A program made the position numbers and the translations under genes. Source: Isoetes taiwanensis (Eukaryota > Streptophyta > Lycopodiopsida > Isoetales > Isoetaceae). From it: a stretch of DNA of 64,000 nt. Positions 34,765 to 46,679 of the stretch are shown here, one piece after another (the first letter of the stretch is position 1; the number at the start of each line of letters is the position of its first letter). Where the stretch lies: contig JAJEKV010000030.1 in the NCBI GenBank assembly GCA_021234155.1, positions 5,250,654 to 5,314,653 on the forward strand, in the 5' to 3' direction. The notes beneath the pieces were generated by a model that did no database searches, had not been told where the DNA came from, and saw only the letters and a program-made list of their open reading frames with translations.

Positions 34765-37030
34765 TGTTGGTGTCGAGGGCAGCCCTCTATAAGAATATAT
34801 ATAGGTCACATAGTAGTATTAATAAATTTGTATATTAATTAAAATAATACTTAATATGCATGCGATGTACCCATACAAAATAAAGAAAAATTAAATTTAA
34901 AATATTGATAATTAAACTATAATATTTTTTAGAACCGGTGAATTTTTTAAGATAAAAATATGCATATTGTACTATACCAAATACGTTTTAGAATACTCTT
35001 GCATATAGTGTATTGGCTATATACTCATAAATGTATAGGTAGTACTCATAGTACATATCTATTGCAAATTATGCATTCAAATTTAAAAGCGTAATTAGTA
35101 TATTAAATATACTTAAAAACATGTATTCTATCCTGTTGTATTTTCGTATTTTATAAACTAATTTTAAAATGCATGCATTTCATTTGAGCAGAATAGTTAA
35201 TTACAATGGCAACTACAAAGTCCTCAAAGCGGTCATTTTTTTTAATTGAAAATGGTATATTGTATTTATGGAGCTCGTGTAGGGAGTATCCATCTTTTAG
35301 CCTAGAGTATTCAAAATAGGCCTATAATCTTGAACTTGAAAGAGGCTAACAAAAGACAAAAGATGGATCGACTATCAAAAGCCCGTAGAGAACTTTTCTT
35401 CGCCTCAACCATTTCACTTTCATCTCCTCAATTTAGGTGGTTCCGGGATATTTTTTACACACATCCACCTATGAGGTCCAAAAAGAGAACGTTTAGGCAT
35501 AAATAAAAGATATGAAGACCTGAATTGAGACATAAAAACAATAACAATTGTGCACCTTATGCCTTTGATAGTGCACTTATTGCCTCCAAGGTCCCTCGTC
35601 TAAAACTCCCCTAAAGGTTAGGGGCATAAAGAACTGCATAATGGAAACACCAAATATATTCTATCGGCTGACATATGTTGTGTCCAGGACCTTGCCATAA
35701 AAATGTCACGGTTCTATTGCGAACTGCCATTCTTTGGCAAGGGCCTGCTATCTAGGGTCGATCCCTTATATATGCTCTTCATTCCGGTTCTTCTCTTATC
35801 AGTTTCTCTTGAGCTAGTTTCTCTCTCTATTTGTTCCTCCTAGCTTCCCTCGTCCCTCCACCACGACTTTTTGGGGAGGGAGCTAAACTTCTTTTTTATG
35901 AAGGTTGATATTTTCCTTTTAGGTGTGGGTTTTATAATAGTTTCATTTTCTTGGCATTAGCCTTTGTAGCCTCTGAGATAGTATTTATTAGTCATTTTGT
36001 TCGTAACCTTTGTAGCCTCCGATGCAACACTAATCGGATGTTTTTTCTGCGATGGTCACTCCGCGGACGGTTCCCGATTGGTCGGCTATTGTTTCTTCCT
36101 AGGCGTGGCTCTAGAGCCTCAGTGGAGCCTATCGTTGGCCCGATGTATGTGGTGTCGGGACCTTCTTGGTAGAATCGTTGCCTATAATATTATGTAGATA
36201 TTAACTTCTTTCTTGCCTTTATGTTCTTGGAAGCATACTATATATCGTTTGCATTCTCTTTACAACTATTGATAGTTTTTTGCTCTTAACCTCACGAGGG
36301 ATGTTACCTTTCTAATATTCCATTTCATAATTTCATGATAAAAATAACTTGTGAACTGGCTACCCATCCCCCCTCCCCCCCCTCCAAAACCACCACCAAA
36401 ACCCATGCTTAATTTTCCTTCGTTTACAACTTAGTATTGCAAATTTTTTGCTTGAGAGGTTAAAACCTTTTGTTCTCATAACATTTATGTTTGCCCACCT
36501 CGATATATCTTTTTTTTTTTTTTTTCATTTTTTTTATATCTATTAAGCCAAGCGAATTTTGGACATTTCTACATCCCTAACATGCCCATTTGATATTGTC
36601 ATTGTGTACCTTAATCTCATTTCTAGGTGCACTCCTCCATGTATTTCTTTGCCACCTTTATCCACAGAGATTATTTCTCAATGTACGCAGACAATGTTGA
36701 TGATGGTTGGAAGCAACATCTATATTGATTAAGATGGTTGTTGTTGTAGTGTCTCTCCCTTTATTAGCAACATCTTTAGCCCTTGTATATTATGCTTAGG
36801 CAACATCACCTGCCATTGAACCCTCAAAAGGTGAATTCCTTCGTAGAGAAAACCCTACTTGAAGAGGTACCTTACTATCAGGCCCAAATGGAGGGGTAAT
36901 TACATACTCAGAGCGTCCATAGAATATCCTCCTTATTCTTGGCCATCGATGGTTCAGGATTAGACTCTTTGGCATTTGCATCTCCGTTTTTAAATTGGGA
37001 CACATTTTCCTTATCTTCCAACGGTTGATA
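34765..37030. other. Very AT-rich stretch without gene
   Basis: 34800-35250 is extremely AT-rich. A long T run lies at about 36511-36533 and a C run at about 36369-36384. No coding block is recognised. Confidence 0.45.
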
Positions 37031-37034
37031 AGTT

Positions 37035-37035
<1 letters not shown>

Positions 37036-37066
<31 letters not shown>

Positions 37067-37150
37067 AGATAAGATAAGCATTTTTCGTCCGGAGACCCCC
37101 ACGGGCCATGAGATGGTACAAAGCAAAGGAAGCCCAAAGCAGAAACTAGG
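37036..37150 (-). mobile_element. Retroelement-like tail ending in (TTATC)n, copy 1
   Basis: Read on the - strand: GCTTTGTACCATCTCATGG, a GGTCTCCGGACGAAAAATGC block, then a (TTATC)n run (complement of 37036-37078). A second copy lies at 37590-37665. The layout parallels the tails at 34541 and 40618 (a GGTCTC block, then ATAAAAA, then a microsatellite). Confidence 0.55.
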
Positions 37151-37589
37151 GGACTAAAAAGCCCTATCCTTAGAACCAAGAACTATACAAGGTTACAAAC
37201 AAATTACGTTGCTTGAGAACTGAACATACCAAACCAAATGTGGGAGGCACCTAGAAATACCCCACCCGAGGGATTTTGTAGGCCACTAATCATGAACAAT
37301 TCTTTGACTCCACAATCTCGCCCTTTTCTTCTAGAGCTTGGCCTCAACGGACCTTGATTAAAAGGTAAGTGTCTTCTCCCGTGATTGCCCTTGTGTATGG
37401 AGCTTCATCCTCATGAACCTCAGAAGTGAAGTGCCTTTGGTGATGGCGTCTTTTATCAGGCCCACATGTAGCCTATCACGGGGCTCAGAAATACATTCGA
37501 GGAAAGATGGGATTAGACTCTTTGTCATGCCGATTAGGTGCACCCACTCTTTAAGCAATAATAAAAGATAAAGGTTTAAAGTTGCATTG

Positions 37590-37665
37590 TATTTGAAAAG
37601 ATAAGATAAGTAAGATGCCTGCATTTTTATCTAAAGGCCATGAGATGGTACAAAGCTGTCTTCTA
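37590..37665 (-). mobile_element. Retroelement-like tail, copy 2
   Basis: On the - strand GCTTTGTACCATCTCATGGC, TAAAAATGCAGGCATC and CTTACTTATCTTATC repeat the structure of 37036-37150, with a shorter microsatellite and without the GGTCTC block. Same strand, about 520 bases away. Confidence 0.55.
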
Positions 37666-38155
37666 CAATCCCTGAAAGGGGACAATATCTGCGAGAATTC
37701 AATTACAAACAAATTAGTTTTCGAGGTTCATTGGAGCCAAATATTGTCACCTAGTTCCCCGAGGTTGCGGCTACAATCCTCGTGCCTTGAATTGAAATGC
37801 ATCATATCTATATTTGAATATGTATATGGGAGGTGGTTCGATGGTACATCGATTTGGACCATGGCGTCTACCCAAGGCGTGCCCAGGAACATCGGCCGAC
37901 TGTTTACACCATAAGCCAACTTCCGGTGTGTCTCTGAGGTCATCGGTGTGTCTGCGAGGCTTCGAAGTGGTAATGCTCCAATGAGGGCTTAAACTCTCCA
38001 TAACCTGGGTGCCAATTTTGCAGAGCAAATGTACAATAGTCACGACACATGAATTCTACGCAATGTGGGATGAGATGTAGATCACTTTTGGCAGAGGCGT
38101 TATTGAAAAAAAAAAATAATAATAATAATAATTAATTAATCACGCCCACTTGTGA
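37666..38155. other. No recognisable gene; (AAT)n run
   Basis: A poly-A then (AAT)n/(AATT)n run occupies about 38106-38140. The rest has only short overlapping ORFs. Confidence 0.45.
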
Positions 38156-38431
38156 GGGCCATCAAAATGGCGGGAGGAGTGGCCGAAAATTTGAGAAATT
38201 AGAATTTGCCCTAATAACCATTAAAAATGCGCTTACATTTTAAGTTTGCTTGGGAATACATGAAATTATAGTGTACTTTCAGGGAAATCATAAAACTTCC
38301 CCAAAAATATGCTTGAAAAAAAGAATTTTTTTTTTTTTGGCTATCAATTTTGAAATGGCCCAGGATTTTAAGGGTCGAACCCCAATTGGGAACTGAAGAG
38401 GCGCGGCGCCTCGAAGCCATTTTGATGGCCC
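38156..38431. mobile_element. MITE candidate with 16-bp terminal inverted repeats
   Basis: GGGCCATCAAAATGGC at 38156-38171 and its exact complement at 38416-38431 bound a 276-base non-coding segment. Size and structure fit a MITE. No matching target-site duplication was visible, which leaves the superfamily open. Confidence 0.55.
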
Positions 38432-39663
38432 AATTTTTGTTCAATACGCGCCCTAGTTAGGATTTGCCTGAAGAGACTTAGAAGCGGGGGGATCCATAGC
38501 CAAAGATGAAGCGGGGTTCAGGCCGGAATGGAAGGGAACATTTTTCTTAGCGAGGGAGCTCGAAATGGAAGCGAGGCCGTGTTTTTTGGTAGGAGATGGA
38601 AGCATGGCGGCGGAGGGCTAGTGTTTTCTTAAAAAGGTGGCTATTTCGGTCAAAGCGAGAAAGCTAGAAGCGGGGATTTTTCTTGGCTCTATTTTTTGAG
38701 CTCTAGTTTTTGAACTCAAGCTTTTGAGCTCTAGTTTTTCTTTGGCTCAAAATTTGGGGGCCGAGCTAGGGGACCAAAGGCTGGTATGTGGAACCATATG
38801 CGGAAATGACTTCACATTGAAGAAAACCAAGCGCTGGGAATCAGCCGGCGAGGTGGTGGAAAAGAAATTAACAAGCAAATAGGCTCAAGTGAGGAACCAA
38901 CCTCGGGTGATAGGCCTTGATGCGGTGAAAAGAAACACGCAATGCGCGTAGCGGGGGATTGATACCGGTGCTTTCCACTAGCTTTAGAGGTTCTTGAAAG
39001 TTTTAGAAGGTTCTTCTTCTTTGCAATGACAAATATAAAGAGCGCCTATGCCATGGGAGGTCACCTCCGTAAAGCCGGAAGCATGGAATGGCCCGACCCA
39101 ACTACCATTACAATGTAGAGGGTTCAGAAGCACAAAAATTACCCCACTTCTTTATTGTTGTTCATTGAAAATATGTTGTTTCTTTCGACATTCCTTACAA
39201 TGAACAATGAAACACACACATTCATTATTGGATGTTTAAGGATACTGTAATCGACCGTGTCCAAAGCGAGGTGTGTATATCAACATATATAAAATTTTGT
39301 TTGATTTTTGTTTGATGAAATATTTGCCGTCGGGGAAAAAGCCTAAACCACGACACATGTATTTTTTAATAGAAAAATATTTCTTTTTTTCCTTCATGTT
39401 TCTTGCTTCTGTTTCTTGCTTTGCAAGCAATCGGTTTTCGGACTTCGCTTTTCGCGGCATCCATTCGAGCATAGCCGGGGCGGCTCCAAGCATCTCAAAG
39501 GACAGTAAACCTTTTGCTTCAAATCGGGCTTCCGGCTTTATCTCTCGCAAGCGATTGGGACAAGTTTTGGGTTCGCGACCATCTGTTTCTTAATCGACCC
39601 CAATTTTTTGCAATACCGAGCTATGGCAGATTGAATCATAGCTTTACGCGATTTTTAGTAAAA
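38432..39663. other. No recognisable gene
   Basis: 38640-38760 has repeated TTTTGAGCTCTAGTTTTT motifs. ORFs of about 105 codons on both strands at 39236-39593 show no known domain. Confidence 0.4.
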
Positions 39664-39770
39664 AGTGGGCTTCAATTTTTTTTTGTGGTGCACTACGATT
39701 GGGGAGCCTGAGATGAAGTGGGCTTCAATTTTTGTGGTGCTACAATGCAGGGGGAGCCTCGCGGAGATGA
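39664..39770 (+). repeat. 53-bp tandem duplication
   Basis: GTGGGCTTCAATTTTT, TGTGGTGC and GGGGAGCCT recur in order at 39664 and about 39717, with small indels between the two copies. Confidence 0.78.
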
Positions 39771-40617
39771 ATCTACAGTACCTAAGCCAGGAGGAGAATG
39801 CTTGTTGCTTGCATTAAAACCTAAAACTCTTGCCCGGTATAGCGAAGTATGAAGATTTTTTAAGCGGCTCTTAATTAAGCCCCCATATTTCGGCGATGGC
39901 GAATAACTTTTCTGTTTGGATTGTAGAATGCATTCATTTGTTTCAATCAAAGCAAGACATGTTATCTCGGCATCTATGTTGCCTCCTCTTTCTGAAATGG
40001 CCCGTGATTCCAAATATAGCGTTGAGTGAAGGGTTTTTTGCGGTGCGACCAAGATACGAACCGACAACGAGAATAGGCGGTGTTTGGGGGTAAGAATGGC
40101 ATTGTTGTATCTTTCTGTTGTGGTTTTCTTTAGCACTGATGTGTAGAATGGCACTTTGATTGAAAAGTGCTAAAAGGATAGTCCAAGATGGTTGTGTATG
40201 GCTTAGATGGTTGCTGATCCTTTGTTTGGGCTGTTGAGCAAGGATGCCTCTCTCTTGAAAAAGTGGACTCCTTTGGATTGCGGCTACATGGAGCAATGGG
40301 TGGGAGACATGAAGCATGACAAGACAAATAGCAGCCAGAAACATCACTAGAAGATCAGCGAGGGATGTCTTGACACTATAGATGGAGTTGATTCCATTGC
40401 AAGCACCAGCTGTCGGAGGGGGTAGTGTGTCCTTTGACCAATACTTTGTCCCATGGCATCGCCTTATCATCGGCGAGAAATTATGGTGCGGCGGTGGTTG
40501 CTATTGCTAGTGGTTATGCTAAAAAAAAGATGACAAGAAGGGGGTGGTATCGTTACTACCATGGTTTTTCGGAAGGGAGCTTGAGAGGTGATTTTTGCCG
40601 AGGCTGATTGCTGCCAC
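39771..40617. other. No recognisable gene
   Basis: Overlapping ORFs (up to 175 codons on the - strand at 39943-40470) lack conserved blocks and lie over each other in several frames, so none is called. Confidence 0.4.
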
Positions 40618-40750
40618 GGTTTTCCCTCGAAAACCCGCCGGTGAGGGTTTTTAATCGGGTAGTAACCGCTTGGCTGCACTTTGTATTGGGTCCCATAGGC
40701 CGATTGGTCTCCGTGAACGATAAAAATACCTTCCTTCCTTCCTTCCTTCG
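40618..40750 (+). mobile_element. Non-LTR-retroelement-like 3' tail ending in (CCTT)n
   Basis: GGTTTTCCCTCGAAAACCC, GAGGGTTTTTAA, GGGTCCCATAGGCCGATTGG and GATAAAAATA run into (CCTT)n at 40731-40748. This is the same family as 34541-34690 but with a different terminal simple repeat. No coding sequence upstream is recognised. Confidence 0.6.
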
Positions 40751-41145
40751 CTACGTGGCGGCTCGATTTTATGCGGTAATATATGTATTAATGATATGGG
40801 CACTATTTTTGCGGGGTTGGTATCAGTTAGATGGAGTATACTAATAGTGGACCTTTTTTATACTAGGGAAAAGCACTTGATTAGGCATTGGCGCAATTGG
40901 CGGAAGAAATCATATATGGCTAGACAAATGATATATGAAACCCGCGATTAAAAAGTTGGATTCTAAGGATTTAAAGTGAACACGCCATCCAAATTGTTCA
41001 ATTCCCTTTACTAAATTGCGGATGATGGTTTTGGGGTTGTATCGTGCTTTCAATCTCGGAATAAACATCGTTAAATTACTTATATCCACTTGCCTATGAC
41101 ATGTTATTTTTGACACTAAAAATGGGCCAAGTTTTTGTGTTGTAT

Positions 41146-41860
41146 CACTACAAGAAGGGGTCAATTGGTGTCAATGATTGCAATCAATTTTGGCCTAGAA
41201 TGGCAATTCAAATTTTTCAATAGGCGGCGCTATAGGTGTCAAAGCTCGCGACACAAATACGGTGAGAACGTCATATATAGCGTCGGCAAGTATGTCAAAT
41301 ACGTAGTGTGGGTCCCCGTCACCCATAATGCCATATATAGTGTCACTGTGAAGTCGAATATAGTGTCACTTATAAAGTCAACTATAAGTAAAGCATTTCA
41401 TCAACTATTATATGTCACCAATAATGGCCATTTGTAATGTCACCATCAGCGTCGGTTTAGGGTCATCTATAGAATCACGTGTAGCATCATCTCTATTGTT
41501 GCACACATAACGTCCGTGTAAAAGTCAATGATAATGCCACTCATAATGTTAATTATTTTGTCATAATTAAAAGCCATACATATTGTCATCTCTAGTGCCA
41601 TTTTTTTATGCCACCAAAAAGTCATAAATAATGCCATCGTCCCTCAATATCAATGTCATTTTGTTGCTCCATTGTAGAAAGATTGCCATGTATAATGGCT
41701 ACCTATGGCAACGTCACTTGCTTCAATTATTTCAATTGATGTTTTCCATTTATAACCCATCGAAGGCAATTGTATTGTATCAAATGACTCACATTAAAAA
41801 GCATTCCATTGAGTTCATTATAAATGATGGATCCATAATGCTATTGAATAAAATATATTG
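41146..41860 (+). mobile_element. CACTA (En/Spm) transposon terminus with subterminal repeats
   Basis: CACTACAAGAA at 41146-41156 is the canonical plant CACTA terminus. From about 41160 to 41720 it is followed by many degenerate copies, in both orientations, of a motif like GTCAnnnATAATGCCA / TATATAGTGTCA, about 15-25 bases apart. This is the subterminal repeat array where CACTA transposase binds. The opposite end (TTCTTGTAGTG) was not found downstream in this window, and no TNP2-type transposase is recognised, so the element is partial or non-autonomous. Confidence 0.75.
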
Positions 41861-42106
41861 ATTAATATTATAACTCCAAAAAAGCAATACATGGGTTATC
41901 GTCTTATAAATCAAATACAAGATCACTTTGTAAATAGCAACAACAAAATCAAACTCAATGTGCTTAAGTTTTATAAATTATTAGAAGTCTTTGTCGGTTC
42001 ACGGTTCCCTAAAGCCTACCATAGATGCTTTTACAAAACATCTGCACTATTTTTTTTCTTAGGGGTGGTGTTCTTGGTCTTGTCCCTAAGTCTGCCTCAT
42101 CTACTA

Positions 42107-42382
42107 TCACTTCCATCCTTTCTCATCATCACTTTCCGATGAGCTGCTAGTAGCAGATGAGCTGCTACTTGAAGATCCACAACTAGAAGACGTATTTGTG
42201 TTTCCACTTCCTGAATTATTTGGATCAGCATTACCATCTTTATCTTTACTAGTTATGGTGCCGTTGCCGGGCTTATTGACAATTTGAAGAGGTGTTTGGT
42301 TACTACTAAAAAGGACACTTGAGTTGCAATTTGAGTTAACGAATTCCTTCCCCATCCCTATCCACACAAATAGTGAAGCCAT
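42107..42382 (-). other. Serine-rich short ORF, uncertain
   Basis: A 91-codon ORF ends in a serine tract followed by SESDDEKGW. Low complexity and no homologous block are visible. Its upstream end overlaps a 174-bp tandem duplication. It may be chance or an exon of an element gene. Confidence 0.2.
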
Positions 42383-42637
42383 TTTGAATGCTTATTGTCA
42401 TTTGAGGCATTGCAAACCATAGATGAGTTAGTGAGAATTAATAATTGGTAAACTTGATGATGGCTTCTCCACCCATAATACCCTATGCCCACTTGAGTTG
42501 CAATTTGGAAGTTAAAGAATTCCTTGCCCATCCCTATCTACACAAAATAATTGAATATAGTGAAGTCATTTTGTATGCTTATAATCATTTGGGACATTGC
42601 AAACCCTTAATTGGTGAGCTTGATGATGAGAAAAGGA
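42316..42637 (+). repeat. 174-bp tandem duplication
   Basis: A block starting CACTTGAGTTGCAATTTG at 42316 recurs at 42490. Both copies continue with GAATTCCTT, CCCATCCCTAT, GAAG(C/T)CATTTTG, ATTGCAAACC and a GGT(A/G)A(A/G)CTTGATGATG block. The second copy lies inside the 122-codon ORF at 42445-42813. Confidence 0.82.
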
Positions 42638-42813
42638 AAGAAGACTTTGTCGATAAAACACACCTCATGAACTCAATTAAGCACATACAAAATAAAAAAA
42701 AAAGGCTCCATCTAGCACATTTACCTCGAGGACTGGTTGAAATGCAATGGCATGTACATATCATGGTTAAAAGGTTAAAAGAGTTATCCTTGCCATTCCA
42801 ATATGATGAATGA
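42445..42813 (+). other. Hypothetical ORF within tandem duplication
   Basis: A 122-codon open frame contains NLEVKEFLAHPYLHKIIEYS and LGHCKPLIGELDDEKRKEDF. The composition is protein-like (amphipathic, charged), but the family is not recognised. The homologous upstream copy (42316-42467) does not keep an equally long frame. It could be part of the CACTA element's coding region, which is speculative. Confidence 0.28.
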
Positions 42814-45800
42814 AGTGGTCCAAATAAAACTAATGTTTTTTCTATATTATAACCTTGTATGCTCTTTCTTGATCATATCATTAAAGAGACATGGCGAGTA
42901 TATGAGAGTTATAAGCGAACTTGCATATTCATATCCTACGTTTTTCTCTTGATGAGAAGGTAAAAGCAGCATAAGCGGTTACAATACTTCATTACAATTG
43001 GTACATGATGCAAGTTAGGATTAGATGTACATGATGCATGTCCAACTTAGAGTATTTTTACGCCTGTGGTTCAAAGCCAATTGTTGCAAATTGAGCACTT
43101 CACATTTAGATATATCATATTAAACCACGTTTGCAAATTTCAAAATCAATTTAGAAATATATTATGGTTGTCCTACTTCTATCAACAATTTGAGTAGACC
43201 ACAACCATGTCAAGTTGTCCCGACAAAAAATAACTGACCTTCTACAAAAGGCGGTTATAGAACAATATCGATTCAACATCTAGCGGCTTGGTAAAAGCGG
43301 GTTTCAAAATCCATCAAAAAATAAACCTTTAATGGGGTAACTATATAGAAAGTAAAATCTTGCAACTTAATCAAGATCCAAACCGATCTCATTAATGGAT
43401 TGATGTAAAGTTATTGTATAATGATATACTTGACACACTAGTTGAACTTGCTATTGGACTCCCAATTTGCTACATTCTTCAACCTCCTCACAAAAATATA
43501 TGATTACAACCATTTTTCGAGGTCGACTTGGGAACCTTATCTATAACCATTTTCATTGGTCTAACTTGGGAACCTTATCAAATGCTTGTGTGCTAATGCA
43601 TTGCAAGTTTGGGCTTAAAATATTGCAATACCTTGTTGTTGCATGATTCAATAAAGGCGATGGCCATGAAATCCCATCTGAAACTTAACGGGGAAAAAGG
43701 ATTTTAGACTCAAGCTATGAAGAAGAAGGGAGAGTGTTGGTATCAAAAACTGTAATTCTAATATCTATTCATTTAGACCACGGCATACAAAAGGCGACAT
43801 TATCGAGAAAAATAAAGCAAAGGCCGAAAGCAATATGAGATGCATGTTACAATGAAACAACCTAATAGAAGATTTTAGTGTCTTGTTTCTACTATTTTGC
43901 ATTCTTTAAGAATGCAAGAGTAGAGGAAAAAGCTTCAATATGGGTCCGTTGGCTCTTGGGTAATTTCAAATAAAATCGTTGATTTGAGTATTTTGCATAT
44001 TCGGAAGGCAAAGGATAAGTCCGACATACCTCGCCTCTAATTAAGACATGCTTGAAAGAAATATCATTTACATCTTGTGTAACCCTATCAGTTCGCGATG
44101 ATTGCTTGCATATGGTCTATTCTAGCTACAAAAGGACATAGTCTTTGCAGATAGTGATGAGTTTTTGCATTAAGCATGAATCTGACTAGAAATCAGCAAT
44201 ATTAGAGAATTGTTAGATCAAGAACTAAATGGTAAATCTAACGACAACACCATATTATTAAGTATAGGGGTAGCGGATAGCCTTATCAAAGAAATGCAAA
44301 GATGAGGTGGCATAATAGCGGATAGAAAAGAAGCATAATAGAAGGAACTTACTTATTTTTGTGGATGTGGATTTATAGTTTGATACTCATTCAAAGTGGT
44401 TATGTTTTAAACTTTGAGTTGGATATGTAGAAAGATGAATGCAAAATTCAAATTTTGCCTAGAGTCCATACAAAGTGTATATTCCCATGCACAAAATTGA
44501 CACACAAAAGCTTGATCCAATATAAAATATTATTCTTAGTCCATTATCATTGGTGCTTGGATTTCACTATCTATCTATCTATATTAGTTTTGCGGAGAAC
44601 AATAATCGTGTGGTGAATCATCGGGGTAGATTAGTTGCAACAATCATGAATGGACAATGGAATAAATACCTGGATTCATGCTCATTTATGCGAGATCAAA
44701 GCGGGACTTTAGTATCTTAGGCGCAAAGCAATTCATGTGTATTTAAGATTTAGGAATGCAATCCATGAGCGAATATAGAATATACATTACTTGCTTTCTA
44801 AATCGAAACACAAATTGATACTTTTATCCCATATCTTCCCTAACTCCACTAGCCAAAGCCATAATAAAACTTCTAAAAATTATTTCTCCCGGCTAAAACT
44901 TAAAGAACACAACTATGCTCTAATGAATGCATTTACAATAAATGAGGGAAAATAAATTAGTGTAGACATGTTATGTTCAATACTTAAGGAGTTTTGAAGA
45001 TCACATAGGATAAGCTTGCTTGTAACTTCCTCTTTGGCAAAACTATTCTAGTAATGGTCTTGAAATTCTGAGAATGGAAGGGACATGAAATAGAACCTTG
45101 TGCAAACTGAGATAAAAAATAAGCAACCGAACTTCTTGAGCAGCTAAGAGCTTTATATGTACTACCGGTTCATACGTAATAGAGTTTTCGCAATGTTAGG
45201 CTTGAGATCTTTGATAGTTTAATAAGCTACATTCCTTTCCCTCTTCTAATTATTGCCCTTTGACATGCAATTCATACTGCAATTTCTCCATAACTTTGAA
45301 GAAAGCAACACATTCGATAAGCACTTGCTACCTTCCATGTTAGATTGGCATGAATATTGCACAACAAAATAGAAGCTACTGAAAATGGAAATGCATAAAG
45401 GCGAGCTTTTATATATGATCAAACAATCAATAATAGAACCACACTATTATATTGAGGCATTACACGAAAGGAAAATTCTATCTTAAGTAATTCTTGGAGG
45501 CAGCTAGCTGCACGAACCATAATAATGACAAACATGAGAATAACATCCTTGGAAACTCTTAGAGTTGTGGAGATTTCCAACTGCTGGAGAACAAATCTAC
45601 TGCACAAAATTAGCTTTGGCATAAAATTCGCCATGATGCCTATGACATCAAAACCTAGATAAGCAGATAGATAAAAGGAAAGGCTGGAAATCAACTACCA
45701 AATGAAATAAAACTACACAACTAAAGCCACATTACACGAAAAGAAATGCAAGTGAAACCAAGCGAAATCGAACCTTGGAAATCCCACGAAATGGGCTCAC

Positions 45801-46015
45801 GAGATAAAAGCAGACCTCGGTTAGTTCTTCAAAAGACAATGATAAAACTGAGAAATTGTAAAAATTAAAACATCACAGATTTGTGAAAGTTTGCTCCTTT
45901 GCCCGGCCACCTCCCCATCACTAAAGGTGATTATCCGTAAGAGAATCGGAAAACACCAGTAGCTTACTTTATATTACAATGACTTCTTACAACAAATATG
46001 AAAACTAGGTCACAT
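42814..46015. other. AT-rich stretch without recognisable gene
   Basis: Few ORFs; the longest is a 91-codon hydrophobic one on the - strand at 45419-45694 without motif. A (CTAT)n run lies at about 44567-44583. GAAGGGAGAGTGTTGG near 43726-43741 resembles a copia polypurine tract with LTR start, but no partner was found. Confidence 0.4.
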
Positions 46016-46583
46016 TGATCACATTGCCTCACAGTACGGGACTATTCATCTCTGACGGACCAAGTCAAGGTCCAAGGATCTGGTCAATTGCGAATTATTT
46101 GATCAAAACGAAGACCAAGGTCCGCAGCGGTGACAAAGACCGCGCACGGTGTCAACAAAGGTATTTCGGTTCCAGTGGCTGACCGATCGCAGCGGCGTCC
46201 GCCCGTCGGCGTGATTTGGTTTCAGAGCCTGCCCGGCATTCCTGCAAATCAGGCCTCCTTCCTTCCGAGTCGTACTTAGAAATCCCGATCGAGTGTCTAT
46301 ATTGGGCCAAGGCCATTGCTTCTCTGCCAGGTAGAGCCCCAGCATGAGTTTTTAGATGCAGGTTTTGAGTCTTGTCACCGTTCGATTTTCTCTCTATTCG
46401 CGAGAGCTCATGTATCTTCATTGACATCAAAGGCTTATTATTGTGATCTCATAGTTCTTTTGTTTTCTTTTCTCTTTCTCTTGTTCTTTCTTGCAAATCC
46501 CATTGACACTTAGCTCGGATTCTCTGTTAGATCCCGGGAGTCCTCCGCAGTATCTGCGAGAGTTCGAACTGAGACCCCAAACA
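46016..46583 (+). repeat. Element B 5' LTR
   Basis: It shares with the other three LTRs: GGGACTATTCAT near the start, GTGTCTATATTGGGCCAA, TTTTGAGTCTTGTC, TTCTCTTTCTCTTGTTCTT, CTCGGATTCTCTGTTAGATC and ACCCCAAACA at the end. The start is approximate (a few bases). The TATA run of the family is degraded here (near 46320). Confidence 0.85.
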
Positions 46584-46679
46584 GCATTCGTGTTGCGGAG
46601 TGCGATCTTTCTTCTTTTCCATCATATACGCTCGAGGTTTCACTCACGAAGAACTTCTTTTAAGCGGCTCGTGGAGGCG

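Noticed and set aside
39943-40470. 175-codon - strand ORF as a host gene
   Set aside because: It overlaps other ORFs on both strands, shows no conserved block and lacks intron/exon support.
43716-43760. Copia-like polypurine tract and LTR start (GGGAGAG then TGTTGG)
   Set aside because: Single short match with no partner and no upstream copia coding sequence.
46583-46620. tRNA primer-binding site of element B
   Set aside because: No clear TGG-starting complement to a tRNA 3' end could be seen after either 5' LTR, so no site is claimed.
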